DNA of 64,000 nucleotides, from positions 316,001 to 380,000 of the forward strand of contig JACCIC010000211.1 of the NCBI GenBank assembly GCA_018907035.1. Reading direction: 5' to 3'. The DNA comes from Sycobia sp. Sy_11. Taxonomy: Eukaryota; Arthropoda; Insecta; Hymenoptera; Epichrysomallidae. The position numbers were made by a program, and so were the translations under genes. The notes under the pieces are model-generated. The model saw only the letters and a list, made by a program, of their open reading frames with translations. It did no database searches and had not been told where the DNA came from. Of this stretch, positions 11,390 to 22,994 are shown one piece after another. Every line of letters begins with the position of its first letter. The first letter of the stretch is position 1.

Positions 11390-12310
11390 TAGGGAGTCCG
11401 TCTAAAATTCATTTTTCGCAGCTCCTCTGCGTGTTTGTTTTTTTATCTCAATCTATTGTACTGTATTTAACGTTTATATATTAATATTACTATTATAAAT
11501 GTATAGTCATTCCAATATGGCTTTATAAGCATTTCCTCTCTAAGATTCATTATTAAATTATATGGATTTAATAGATTAGATAGATTTGGTAAATGCATTT
11601 TTCAAGTTTTCCCATAAAATTATTGGTCAGGACTGTAATTTTCAATACGTAGGAATTGATCGTGCGTGCCATCGACATAATTCCCTACATGTGTCAGAAT
11701 TAAATTTCTATACTATAGTTTTCATTTTTTTTCCTGCCGACGTTTTATGCTAAGAGAAAGGAAATGTGGCTCCCTAAATATTTTTTTAATTTTTTTGAGG
11801 GTTGACAGCGGCTGGAAATATGGGATCTAGGGCAGTTTATACGCAAGTATAACACGAAACCATTTTTATTTATATATTACATGTGTAGTTTTAGAAAACA
11901 GTTTTTCCAATATTATTTCCTCAATTAAAGCTTGAAAACTTGTCATGATCGCTGAAAGCAAACTCAGTGCTTAAAGTCTGAAGCGTATTAGGGCGTTGAT
12001 TATGGCACGAATGTTTTTCTAAATATTTTTAATCACATTGCAGTAATTGTTTTGTCTTTAAAATACGGTCATTCATTAGAAAAAAAACTCCCCCATGATT
12101 TTTACCTATTGTTATATCAAAGTTATAGAATTGATGCAGTTGCACAAGCCTCGAACAATTGAAAAATACTCTTTCACGCCATCCGAGCAGTGCCATGGCA
12201 CTTATTCCGGTGCAGTAAAATACGGGAATAAGTTTTTCAAAATTTTGCCAATATATGTGCCGAAATATTTTCGAAAATCAAGGAATTCCTCACTTAACGG
12301 ACCCCACCTA
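11390..12310. mobile_element. candidate non-autonomous DNA transposon, TA-flanked
   Basis: A segment of about 920 bases is bounded by TA dinucleotides (11390-11391 and 12309-12310). The left end reads GGGAGTCCGTCTAAAATTC. The right end, read inward on the other strand, is GGTGGGGTCCGTTAAGTGAG. They share the GTCCGT core with similar flanks, that is imperfect terminal inverted repeats. A TA target duplication is what Tc1/mariner-type elements leave. The interior has no long open frame, so if real it is a degraded or MITE-like copy. The left TA adjoins a short TA microsatellite, so that edge is uncertain. Composition inside differs from the CpG-rich patches on either side. Confidence 0.35.
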
Positions 12311-13040
12311 TGATTCGAGGATAGGGACATCCTGCAAACAATAATGGCCCCAGAAGTTACATCCTGCGTGTACGAATGTCGGGGCTGTCGATCCGCGTCA
12401 ATCCAAGAAAATCCACCACGTGTGAAAATGCTCGAGTCACCGCTTCTCGACTCGCCTGATTTCGATCGATCGCTCTCCCCGCGACAATATCCTCGCCGTC
12501 ATCCTCGCGTGTGCCGCCTCGCGTCCACTGCAGAGCCGTGCAAATGAAGTCGGCGCCGTCGTTCTCCCTCGTTCTTTCATTATTTTTTGCCTCCGTTTCT
12601 CGTTGTTTCTTTGTTCGATCGACCCGCGCATTACGAGCGCGAACACGCGCCTCGCGTATGTATAAATGCGGAGCTGCGTAGGCTTTAAAATTTATACAAA
12701 CCCTCGCCAACACGCGCGAAACATATGCCATATACATGCGAATGCTCGTTTTGCGGTTCGTGTCTCTGTCTCTCTGACTCTGTCTGTCTCTCTCTCCCCT
12801 CTATCTCTCCCCACCTCTCGCCCGCGCGAATTCATCCGCGTGTTGTTGTTTTTGGTTTTTCTTTTCCTTTTCTTCTGGCGTTTGTTTTCGTCTCCTTTTA
12901 TTGTTTCGCATTGCGAGCCCCGCGTTATGCGGAGCGGGACAACATGTTATGATATTGGGACCGAGCCGCGACCGGCGCGGCCTGCGATCCGCGGAGCGAG
13001 TCGCCATTAAAGAGAACGTAAAAGCTATTTTCATCCATAT
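12311..13040. other. CpG-rich patch with pyrimidine-rich core
   Basis: Frames of 67-126 codons are open on both strands but are compositionally driven. 12750-12900 is strongly pyrimidine-rich on the plus strand. No gene supported. Confidence 0.5.
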
Positions 13041-14061
13041 ATATACATATATATATATATATTGATTAAGTTCGCCGGCCTTTTCCTGCTCAAACCTACA
13101 TACGCTGTAAATATACGTATTTGTATTGTATTAGAGCAGAGTATGAATAATTAAATTAACTTCTCCTGGGATTCGAACTTTATTGATTATTCAAATTTTA
13201 GATATAATACGTGCGTTATACGCGCGGTCGAAATATGTTTCCGTGCGCTAAAATCGCTCATACGCACGGTAAATTGAATTTTTTTATTTATTGCATATAC
13301 CGCGCGGGATGATTGTTCCGTTGGAAATTGCCGAGCGTATAAATTTGTATATTGTAAAGTTAATTGGCAATAAATGAATATTGGGAACGATGAAGGAATT
13401 TAATTAGAATGGAATCGTATACGAAAGATCTGAATAATCTGCGTAATAGAAATATAAATTTTTTTTTTTACATAAAGTTGTGCGGAGCGTTCTATTTTAA
13501 TTAATTTTTCGTACAAGATTTACGTTTATCATAGTTATGAGTTCAGATACTCCGTCATAATCATAGTCGATTAAAGTTTAAATTTTAAATTTTACATGCA
13601 GGTTTAACGTATATATTTATATACATACATGTATATAATAATAATTCGAGTTTAATGACTTATTTCAATGATTTTTTTCTTCTTCTTTACCCTCGCATTT
13701 ACGATCGGGCCGTTAAGCTTCTTCGTAATTGATATCTTTATGTATACATATAAAACCGCAAATTTTAATGGATGAGGTATAAGTAATTTTAAGGGTAGCG
13801 CTATACATGTATATGTACGAACGACCGTATAACGTGTAATTTATTCATATTTTTGAAGCATTTTCTAAACCGCGACGAAAATTCGCAAACCATCGGTCTT
13901 ACTTTATGGCCATAATATATCATTTTTATATTTTTCCCGTGTATTACTTTGACAAAAAAGAGTAATTAGCTTTTAATAGAGTTTCTCAGTTGAGGAATAA
14001 GATATATTGCGCACCACGGTAGTATAAACATATGCATTTATACATATATATACACACACAC

Positions 14062-14063
<2 letters not shown>

Positions 14064-14095
<32 letters not shown>
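14064..14095. repeat. (GT)16 microsatellite with short CA stem
   Basis: Preceded by ACACACACACGG, so the junction forms a CA/GT inverted repeat around a GG centre. Confidence 0.9.
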
Positions 14096-14096
<1 letters not shown>

Positions 14097-14165
14097 GGAA
14101 ACTGCTACAAAAGTTCAAGAAAATCAAAATCTTGTCAAAACTTTTATATATTCAATTGCAAAATA

Positions 14166-14209
14166 CACATCTATATATATATACACATCTATATATATAT
14201 ATATACACA

Positions 14210-14254
<45 letters not shown>
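14166..14254. repeat. composite ACACATC-(TA)n array
   Basis: The unit ACACATC followed by a TA run occurs three times in a row with increasing TA length (about 6, 8 and 21 units). This suggests a higher-order repeat rather than a single slippage tract. Confidence 0.8.
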
Positions 14255-14258
<4 letters not shown>

Positions 14259-14990
14259 CCTTTATTGAATTAAATAAAACTATTTTATAATGATGCAAGA
14301 ACCATAAGAATTAATTTGAATTTTATAGTAATTACGATAATATCTGAAAATTTACAGCTACGGCTCTAGTCCTCCTTAAAAATGAAAGAAGGAACAGATA
14401 GCTAAAAGAAAAAAATTATAGACTAACTTTATTACAATCGTGAATTATGTATAATGTAGGATTCGCAAAGAGCGAATGATATTAGGCTCAATCTTGTAAA
14501 ACAATTGGTTAGAAAACATTGTTCGTTGATAAAATTTTATTCACAGATGCCATCGCTATTTCTCAACAATGTATAGAGATTGAAAGAGCGTATGACAATT
14601 ACAAAAAAATGTACAGACTACTATGTTCTCAAAATCGAGTCGATTGATAGGTGTTCACGGTGTAACCACAAATTCGCAAAGTTTTACTGTCATGTATACG
14701 GAGTTTGAAACGTATTATTTACAAATTTTCATGTAGATTTATTTACGTCGGATAAGCCATGCAAAGTATTTTTGTAAAAAAGAAATAGGAAGTGCAATGT
14801 ATTACACTGATCGGTCATACAATTTGTGCATTTCGAACTCGTAATTCTAATATAAAAGGAACAAATGTAGAGAATGCATCTATATAAAAGTAAACACAGA
14901 GAGCACGTTAATTAAAAGAAAAAAAGAACCAAGACACCTGAACGTGAAGTAGAAAAGAACAAATGCCGGGAACAAAATGCATGCAAAAAA

Positions 14991-15644
14991 TTCGTATACA
15001 AGGGAACTTTAAGATGTCAGGTGGAAAGAAAGGGGGCAAAATAACCGTTGTACTTCAGAACGGGCAAAAGCACAAGTATATACCCGAGCGGTAAGCCGAG
15101 GCGATAAAGTAAGTGGTTGAGGCGGGTAGGGAGGGGAAGGGTGGATGGAAAGAACGGCGCAGGAGTAGAGAAAAAGCTCGAGAGCGCGTTAGGGGGTCGG
15201 CCCGGGGGGGTGTGAAGAGGGAAGACCGGCAAATGAACGAGTGGTAGGAGACTGAGAGAGAGAGAGAATATTGTATAGGAAGAAGTATATTAAAATTAAG
15301 GCGAGATATCAGAGAAATCGAGTATACGTGATAAAGAAGCGTGGGAGGATTGCTTCGATTTTCGTTTTTGTTTTTTTTTTTCATTTCAGGCATGACAGCC
15401 TAAATGGAAATTTTTTTCGTTTATCGCTCGGTACGAGTAATACAATTATAGATAGATGCCAATAGTCGTGCTTTTCACAAAAAGAAGCACTGGTACACGG
15501 CGAAATCGACAATTTCCTATCTTCAAACGAATATACGGAAGAAGATAAAAAAAAGTTGGTGAACGTTATAACACGCGAATCGTTCAATTCTCGGAAATTA
15601 ATAATGTCATATCTATTCGAACACGCACACGAACACATGCCAGT

Positions 15645-15648
<4 letters not shown>
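14991..15648. other. purine-rich to mixed stretch
   Basis: 15000-15260 is purine-biased on the plus strand. At 15363-15389 a long T-rich run ends in TTTTCATTTCAG, a good 3' splice-site shape, and the following frame (HDSLNGNFFRLSLGTSNTII...) is open for about 24 codons. That is too little to call an exon. Confidence 0.4.

Positions 15649-15697
<49 letters not shown>
15649..15697. repeat. (TA)n microsatellite
   Basis: 49 bases, uninterrupted. Confidence 0.95.
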
Positions 15698-15703
<6 letters not shown>

Positions 15704-15708
15704 TTTAG

Positions 15709-15750
15709 TATGTATGTATGTATGTATGTATGTATCTATGTATGTATGTA
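15709..15750. repeat. (TATG)n tetranucleotide microsatellite
   Basis: About ten TATG units with one TATC variant, 11 bases from the TA array and probably derived from it by substitution and slippage. Confidence 0.9.
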
Positions 15751-16059
15751 TAATTTTAACCATGCTACTTAGGCGAGAAAAAAATTTCGATCTATGGCGA
15801 GTTTTTTCACCAATATTTGCCCTCGATTCTTATATCAATATATAAACATATTTGTATATCTAGATAAATGTATCTTTGCGTGGATGCATTTATATACGAT
15901 GTAGCTATATAAGACGTAGAAGTATATAAGAGAAAGGTATTTTTAGGAGTAATTTCAAAATTCAATTCTTCACGCGACGTGCGCATTCGCTTTTTCCTCT
16001 TTACCTATATATATATCGAAGACAGCATTGACGGAGAATAAAAAAGGCCAAAAAAAGTT

Positions 16060-16145
16060 ACTGGACAAACGTCGAACAGGAAGGAACGCCCTGGGTGAAG
16101 TAGAACGGCACAAAATGTAGAGGGAGGGGGAAAGAGTATATGTAC

Positions 16146-16218
<73 letters not shown>

Positions 16219-16310
16219 GAAAGGGAGAGAAAGAGGGAAGGATAAGAGTAGAGGGAGTAAGTAAGCAGAGTTATAACAAAGAAAGAACAATAAAGCGGGA
16301 GAGAGTATCT
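16060..16310. repeat. polypurine tract containing (GA)n array
   Basis: Purine-rich on the plus strand. The core 16146-16215 is a GA array of 70 bases with one AAA interruption. Open frames here only translate GA units. Confidence 0.85.
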
Positions 16311-17020
16311 ATATATATAGGTGTGTATTATGTGGGCGAGAGAAGCGAGCTCAGGTGCGATGCGCGTACGGGCGTATACGCTCGCGCGCATGCACATATA
16401 TGTACGTGTAAACTCGCGCACCGTACGTAATTGTAGCCGAGTTTGAATAAATAACGAGCGGCGGTCTGTGTGTGTGTGTGTGTGTGTGCGGGGCGGGGGA
16501 GGGAGGGCGCGAGGAATCACCGCCGCCGTACAGCCGCGCCTCGGGTAGTAGCGCGGGGCGCGGGCCTTTTAACTCGGCGCGCCGCGCCGCAGGCCCCCCC
16601 CCCCACCTCCCTCTTCACCCGGCCGATCCTCCCCGCGCGGGTATTCCCTGACCCATTAAATTTACATGCGCGCGAACTTGCGGCCCCGGGGTCCGTAGCC
16701 GGGGACGACCCCCGCCTTACCTCCATACGTACGCGTATTATGCACCGGTGCGGCGGCGCCGCCGCAGTCGGCGAGGGTCAGCTCCTTCCCTCCCATTCCC
16801 CCTCTTCCGCCCCGTCCCTTTCTCACGCTCTCTCTCTCTTTCTCTCTCTCTCTCGCACATTGGTTCGTCGATCTCGCCAATACCCCTCAAAAGGTCATTC
16901 TGATGAATGCTAACGGAGTTAACGACAGCCGCGCTAATTGTTTGAATAATTCGCGAGGCCAGGCGCCCGCGGCGGCAAGCCATAGCGGGAGCTTTGTGTG
17001 GCTCCTTGAAACGCTATATA
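16311..17020. other. CpG-rich patch with C-tract
   Basis: Very GC-rich, with a GT array at 16468-16488, a C-tract near 16592-16604 and a short CT array near 16828-16854. On the minus strand an ATG GAG sits directly at a good donor (ATGGAG|GTAAGG, GT at 16720-16719), which could be a short first coding exon. Confidence 0.45.
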
Positions 17021-17954
17021 TACTCTCTCTCTCTGTGTATGTGTGTGTGTAGATAAACTCGTCGCAGTAGAAACTTTAAGATCGAAAGTTTGCGATTGCA
17101 TTGCAATGTTAAATTCGTTCTATTGTCAATGAATGTAGAGACGAACAAATTGGCGAAACGATTTTTCTGCGACCTTTTCAAGTCGCTCATAATTTAGGGT
17201 TCCTCGAGATTTTGTCAACGTGTTGCGTGTAACCACCGAGTCCATATTTTGAGATTCGATGGGTTAAAAAAATTTCCGTGAATTTGTCATGAATACATTA
17301 TTATTCAAATTAATATCGTTTTGTGTACTCTATACTTCTCATATGTACAAAATTTTTAGTACATACCTAATTTTGGGCGAAAAATTCTTAGTTTATCATA
17401 AATATGCTTTCAATTTTTTTTTCTTCAACGAATAGTGATGAAACTTTTTTTCTATTTGTAACTGATTTCATAGGTAAATATTTATTTCATTGGTTTAATA
17501 AGATCCAAAACTTTAATAAATATATTTGAAATTAGATATTGGAATTTGGAAAAATATAAATCTTGAGTTTTGTAAATTCTGTGAAACAGAATAATAAACT
17601 CGCTTCATAAAAAATGCATATTCTCGTTCTTCAAGCTTTTAAAAAGTTAATATATCCTGATAATAATTTATCTGATATTTTTTAACACAATTCTCACTCA
17701 AAATTTACACTTATGATGAGTTAGAAAATACGTTTAGAAAATATCGGTACACCAACATGAAAAGTTTAAATGAGTGCGAGAATCTCTCTGGAGTTGCCAA
17801 AGCTTTTTATAACGCTCAAGAAAACAAGAGTTGCCAAAGTATTTACGGATTTCCATGGTATATCTAAAAGTGATTATGATAAATGATTCGAGAATTGCCA
17901 AAAGCGTTATGATGTTATGATACATATAGTACATTTTATACTGGGGTGTGGGTA

Positions 17955-18006
<52 letters not shown>

Positions 18007-18060
18007 AAATAAATATTTCTTAAATATCATCTGCAGTCATCTCACTATATATTCCGACCC
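17021..18060. other. AT-rich non-coding stretch
   Basis: AT-rich sequence with one TA array. No exon-like island. Confidence 0.6.
17956..18002. repeat. (TA)n microsatellite
   Basis: 47 bases, uninterrupted. Confidence 0.95.
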
Positions 18061-18357
18061 GGAGCTTCTCGGCGTTACAAAAGCAAAAAAAAAAAACATG
18101 TATAAATTTCAATAATTTTTCACCGATATAAATCTCAGCCCCGAGTTCACAAAGAAGATGTAGACCGCGCGCGAGGCGGGCGCTCTCGTTATAACGCGGA
18201 GCGTTACAAAGGGGCGCGCGCGCAGCCGAAAAATTTCATTCAACCCCGCAGGAAAAGTTTTCCCTCCTTCGCTTCTTTCTCCACCTAACTCCCTCCGCTT
18301 TCCGCCCACCATCTCATTTTTATCCGCGCTACGCCCCGGTACGAGGCAAGATTCTTA

Positions 18358-18358
<1 letters not shown>

Positions 18359-18420
<62 letters not shown>
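18359..18420. repeat. (AC)31 microsatellite
   Basis: 62 bases, perfect; the longest CA-type array of the window. Followed by GTGTATGTGTATATAC. Confidence 0.97.
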
Positions 18421-18423
<3 letters not shown>

Positions 18424-19356
18424 TATGTGTATATACAGGCACCGAGTAAGAAAGTTTCTCTCGCGACCTCTTTGAATATTCGCATCCGAGGATTAGTAAA
18501 AGGAATGAAATGTATCAATTTGATTACTATATTATCAAACACATATGCACACATACATACTCATAGATCTACTGACATTTTTTATTTATAGCGCTTTCAG
18601 CGAGCCTCGTAATAAAAAAAACCGATGTATTTTATTACACCCTATGTACTAATTTTTTTATATACTACAAATTTCATACGCTGGATATGAATGAAAATTT
18701 TGTTCAACTACAAGTAAAATTATGTATTTAAACATAAATCGAAGAATACTTATGAATTTTGTCTATAGAACTATAGAGATACAATGGGGGCAATTTTCAA
18801 GGACGTTTGTAATCATAGCTTGATAGTAGCCGAAGATCGTATAAAAATTCATCGAGAAGAAGACTTGTTCTTCAAGTTTTTTTTTTCTTTTATAATTTGA
18901 CTTAAAGAAGTCGCCAAGAAATCAAAATAGTCCTTGCCTGGAGAAACTGTATAATGCGATGTCTATGCACGATAAAATGAATAAGGACGGGAAGAATGTA
19001 CAGGAATTTATGTTTTATGCATTTGGTGCAGAGTACGTGTGTAGTCCTCGGGAATTATGAGCACATCGACAAAATCGATAATAAATTGGCCGGATAAAAT
19101 ATTCACGATATCATATATATCTATACATATATCAGCATGATATACGACTTTTCCTTGCAGATCTTTAATATACACATACGCCCTATATTCTTCATTGGAA
19201 CTAGTTATCGAATTAGCATAAATTTAGCACACTTTGCGAGATCCTTATATACCTAAATAATTCACAGCTGTAATTAATTACGGCCTGAGGGGGGAGGGGG
19301 GTCGCCGCCCCGTTAACTAATTCATTTCTCCTCACACACACATACACATACACTGT

Positions 19357-19378
19357 ACGCGCGCGCGCGCACACACAC

Positions 19379-19418
<40 letters not shown>
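19357..19418. repeat. compound (CG)n(CA)n(GA)n microsatellite
   Basis: A (CG) run of about 12 bases, then CA units, then GA units to 19418, joined almost without spacer. Confidence 0.9.
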
Positions 19419-19421
<3 letters not shown>

Positions 19422-20223
19422 GAGAAACCAATAGCGTATAAACATTCAAAGGAACGGCTCCCATAATTAATAGTACATCAAATATATGTATACATAAATG
19501 GGTATATTCATTCGATACAAGCGACGAAATTAATTCGCTCGACAAAGATTAAATCTCCGATTTCGCCTAGGAGATATTAATTCAACATTGGGATTCTAGC
19601 GCGCGAAATCTGTATGCAACTATCTCTAATTTTTCTCGACCTGCAGTTTATATATATATATGTTTCCTTCTCGCTTTGCCGAACAAACGAAAATTCGTGC
19701 AACTGCAGTGGTATATAGCGGAGCATCGGCCGCAGTGACTCCGAAATAGCGACTCCCCTGAATATTCTAGAATCCTAATACATACGAAATCCCTCGATGG
19801 AATGCCACTAGGAGATAGAGAAATAGAAAGATGTAAAGAGAGAGAGGGAGAGAAATAGAGAGGGTTGGAGTAGTAGGCAGGCCATGCCCCCGACAAAACT
19901 CCATCGAATATACACAAAACCGGGCGTAACACCGGATAGATATATAGAGGCCCGAAAGGCTCCGGGCGGCTTAGAGGCACCGGGGCGAATTTATCCTCAT
20001 TCTGTATCCTCCGATCCGACGTCCCCACGGCCGACGGAATAAGGAAGAGCCCGCATTAATCCGGAAATCGCGATAAATACGGAATACATACATTCGAAAG
20101 GTCGAAATCGCGCTTCTATATTCTATATATATATATATATGCATTATACAGTCTCGAGCGGCCGCGAACCCAAGACTTCGATACTATGTTTATATGCGGC
20201 CAGCCTATATAAGTCTCGCTCTC

Positions 20224-20226
<3 letters not shown>

Positions 20227-20265
<39 letters not shown>
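20227..20265. repeat. (CT)n microsatellite
   Basis: 39 bases, directly after a TATATAAG motif. Confidence 0.95.
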
Positions 20266-20272
<7 letters not shown>

Positions 20273-20357
20273 CCACTCTGCGAATCTCTTCATTTGCATA
20301 GGAATGAGTTTATGCAGATTAATACAAGCGAATATGTATACCGTCCGCGCCGGCGTG

Positions 20358-20365
20358 TATATAAG
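20358..20365 (+). promoter_or_regulatory. TATA-box-like motif
   Basis: TATATAAG followed by CCCCG in GC-rich context (GGCGTGTATATAAGCCCCG). Unlike most TATA strings here it is not part of a microsatellite. A start would be expected near 20388, but no initiator consensus is evident. Confidence 0.2.
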
Positions 20366-20531
20366 CCCCGTTCGTCTACCTGTCCCCCCTCCCCCCGCGG
20401 CTCCTACCACTCGCCGCGCCGCGCGAGCCTCCGGTCCCGCTCGCGCGTGTACCTATAAATTTGGACATGAGCGCTGCGGTCGGCGCGAGTTTGATTTTGC
20501 TTTATGTGCGTTCCGCTGTATGTATTTGTCG

Positions 20532-20535
<4 letters not shown>

Positions 20536-20582
<47 letters not shown>
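20536..20582. repeat. (TA)n microsatellite
   Basis: 47 bases, with a second short TA run at 20596-20609. Confidence 0.95.
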
Positions 20583-20585
<3 letters not shown>

Positions 20586-20683
20586 CCATGAATATTGTAT
20601 ATATATATTTTCCTTTGTATATAGATATGTCGATCGGACGCGCGGTACGCCACGGATTATAGTTGTAATATCAACGTGTCGCA

Positions 20684-20686
<3 letters not shown>

Positions 20687-20718
<32 letters not shown>
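20687..20718. repeat. (CT)n microsatellite
   Basis: 32 bases, uninterrupted. Confidence 0.95.
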
Positions 20719-20720
<2 letters not shown>

Positions 20721-20760
20721 TTTTTTAGCCTGCACGAAAGTGGCACGGGTATCCAGGTGC

Positions 20761-21290
20761 TTATGTATATATTGGGCACCTGGGGAGCGATAATTCGTTG
20801 GCTAAAATTTTTGTTCTGTTACATTATCCACGAAAAGCATTGTGTAAGTGAATCAGAATTATTTACAATATATGTTTCGTCGCCGTGAAGTTAACTTTTA
20901 TCAAACTATGAGATAATTTATTGAAAATAAAATTTAGTTTATTTTCTCTTCACTTTATATTTACTTGTAAAAAAGAGGCATTTGAATTTACCATGATTTT
21001 GGGCTTTATGACAAACCGCTTATTTGCACAATAGCAAAATCTTGTCGCAATTACATAGACCCAACTCGTCCCCTTGTTAAACCCACAGCAGCCCGGGATC
21101 TAAGCGAAATGGATTAACCTCTTACGAACAGCTTATATTTCTAGTATAATTAAAAACGGTATTTGAATAATAAATTTGTGATGTATTTCGTATATCCATT
21201 TAATGATTGAAATATGAAATGAAATGAAGCAATTATCGTAGCAGCGACGTGTACCAATGTTTATAAACATAAATTATAGGAAACCTCTGA
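20761..21290. other. AT-rich non-coding stretch
   Basis: Nothing recognisable. Confidence 0.55.
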
Positions 21291-21827
21291 AAAGTTTCAT
21301 TCCCATACATAACTCAAGCCGACTCAAGTTCCATCCACTCATCCGTGTTTGTGCGTGTTCCTGTTCGTGTTCGTGTACGTACGAATGCCTCTATGCAAAT
21401 TTCTTGCGGTACCTTCCTTACATGATGTACACGGCCGTTTTGTAGGGCAATAATAGTACATACAAAGCGGACCGATCGGTTCTTTTACACTGCTCCCCGA
21501 CCACGCTCCGTCCTCTCTTTCGCTCTTGCACATCGCGCCGGACCGCTGATACTCTAACCTCCTTTCGCTTTTGTTTCGGTTCTCGTTACTTTTCACGCGC
21601 GACAACGTCGTGCTACGATTCAGGCGTGGCGTTCACGGAAGGGAGGGACAGAGGGGCGAAGTCCGCCTCGAGGTGTTCGCGAGCCGATAACAGCTCCGCG
21701 TCCGACGGCCCGTACATACGCAAGCGGCGCCATTGTCGTCGCTGTAGTCCAATTTTACGAAAGGAGGATCGCGGCGAGCGAGCGACCGATCGCCCGGAGT
21801 GCTGGCGCACCGAGCGCTCTCGCATAC

Positions 21828-21883
<56 letters not shown>

Positions 21884-22560
21884 GCGCACGTATACCAATT
21901 ACGCCCGTAAATGCTGGCGCTTTCGCAGCGGTACGCACCGAAAAAAGTGTTCGTTGGCCAATAGACTCCTGGTCCATGCATATAAATTGTTTATCTGGCC
22001 TCCCCTGATTCCTTAAGCGGGCGCCCCGAAGTCGCTGGCGGAGCCGCACTTTGCGCAATGATAACGGCTAATACGACATCGGCGCTGGTAATGTATGTAC
22101 CGTTCAATTATTAACGTACGACTGGGTGCGAGGAGTGTTATGTAAATTATGCACGGTTGGCGGAAAAGGAGAAGAAAAACGAGGTCGGGTGCAGGGATAT
22201 TACTTTATAAGCGGAGCGCTAGGCGCGCGCGTGCGGACGGTGTAAAATTCAATTTCTCCGCGCCTACACGGGAGATATATAAATATAAATATAGGGGCTT
22301 AATTTCTCGTGAATTAGCCACGGAGGAAGGAGTCGGCACGGGCAATTAAAAGCATAGACAAGTTAATGGGGCGGAAAAATACTATATATATATATATATA
22401 TATACACGCATATGGGTATACGGACCAATTGAAAATGTCCTGGACATTTGTTATAAGCCCGCGCGGACATTTCAATTTCATTCTCCGAGTCTTTGTATGT
22501 TTATGAGCACCGAGCTCCGGTGCCCTTTTATCTCGTTCGACTGAAAGAAAATTTTACCAC
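21291..22560. other. CpG-rich patch
   Basis: Pyrimidine-biased at 21480-21600, GC-rich to 22340. Frames open on both strands run through the TA array and are not genes. Confidence 0.5.
21829..21882. repeat. (TA)27 microsatellite
   Basis: 54 bases, uninterrupted. Confidence 0.95.
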
Positions 22561-22569
22561 TGTGACAGG

Positions 22570-22579
<10 letters not shown>

Positions 22580-22605
<26 letters not shown>
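22580..22605. repeat. (GA)n microsatellite
   Basis: 26 bases, flanked by GATA units on the left and interrupted GA on the right. Confidence 0.9.
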
Positions 22606-22613
<8 letters not shown>

Positions 22614-22847
22614 GATATAGAGAGAAAGACAGAGTGCTCATTTGTTCGTCAGGTAAATTGTATATTGATCGATAGATTTCTAACCGACATCGATATTATC
22701 AGAGATAAAAATATCCGAAGGCATCCTATAACCGGCCGCGAAGTCATTGCAGTCCAGCTGTTCAGTTGAAAAAAAGGAATTTACCATTATAATTGTGACA
22801 AAAAAAAAAATAAGCAAGAAACAAATTTTTCGATTCTCCTCGCGCAC

Positions 22848-22994
22848 TTACGCCATCTCACGTTGCGTAGCGCGCGATCCAGTTACGCAAACTCTGTTAA
22901 AAGACTTTCGTTCGACCCCCTCCCCCGCGCTCTTTAATACACGTAAATCCAGCATTTTCATCGTTCCGTATACGAAAAAGTCCGTCTCGAGCAT
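22848..22994 (-). CDS. small ORF or exon candidate (weak)
   Basis: Minus-strand frame from ATG 22994 to TAA 22848, 48 codons: MLETDFFVYGTMKMLDLRVL, then KSAGEGVERKSFNRVCVTGS, then RATQREMA. The composition is balanced, without low complexity, and the frame stays open upstream to 23030 or so. The last codons overlap a strong donor (ATGGC|GTAAGTG, GT at 22851-22850), so it could equally be an exon ending in phase 2. No acceptor with a clear pyrimidine tract is visible upstream. A plus-strand frame (22747-23100, 117 codons) is also open across it, so strand assignment is unsure. No family recognised. Confidence 0.2.
   Translation of the reverse strand: MLETDFFVYGTMKMLDLRVLKSAGEGVERKSFNRVCVTGSRATQREMA

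Larger units (their letters stand above)
13041..14990. other. AT-rich non-coding stretch
   Basis: AT-rich throughout. Contains a GT array and a composite TA array at 14064-14254 and nothing that reads as an exon. Confidence 0.6.
18061..19640. other. small CpG patch, then AT-rich DNA
   Basis: 18150-18330 is CpG-rich. The rest is AT-rich. A strong 3' splice-site shape (TACGACTTTTCCTTGCAG, ending at 19160) is followed by 29 open codons of AT-rich sequence, insufficient for a call. Confidence 0.5.
19641..20760. other. moderately GC-rich patch with microsatellites
   Basis: Two TATATAAG boxes lie in GC-richer sequence at 20206-20213 and 20358-20365. Without an initiator or a downstream frame they remain weak promoter candidates. 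Confidence 0.45.

Noticed and set aside
13165..13190. GTTCGAATCC-like tRNA box B on the minus strand
   Set aside because: The flanking bases cannot form a T-arm stem and no box A or acceptor stem is present.
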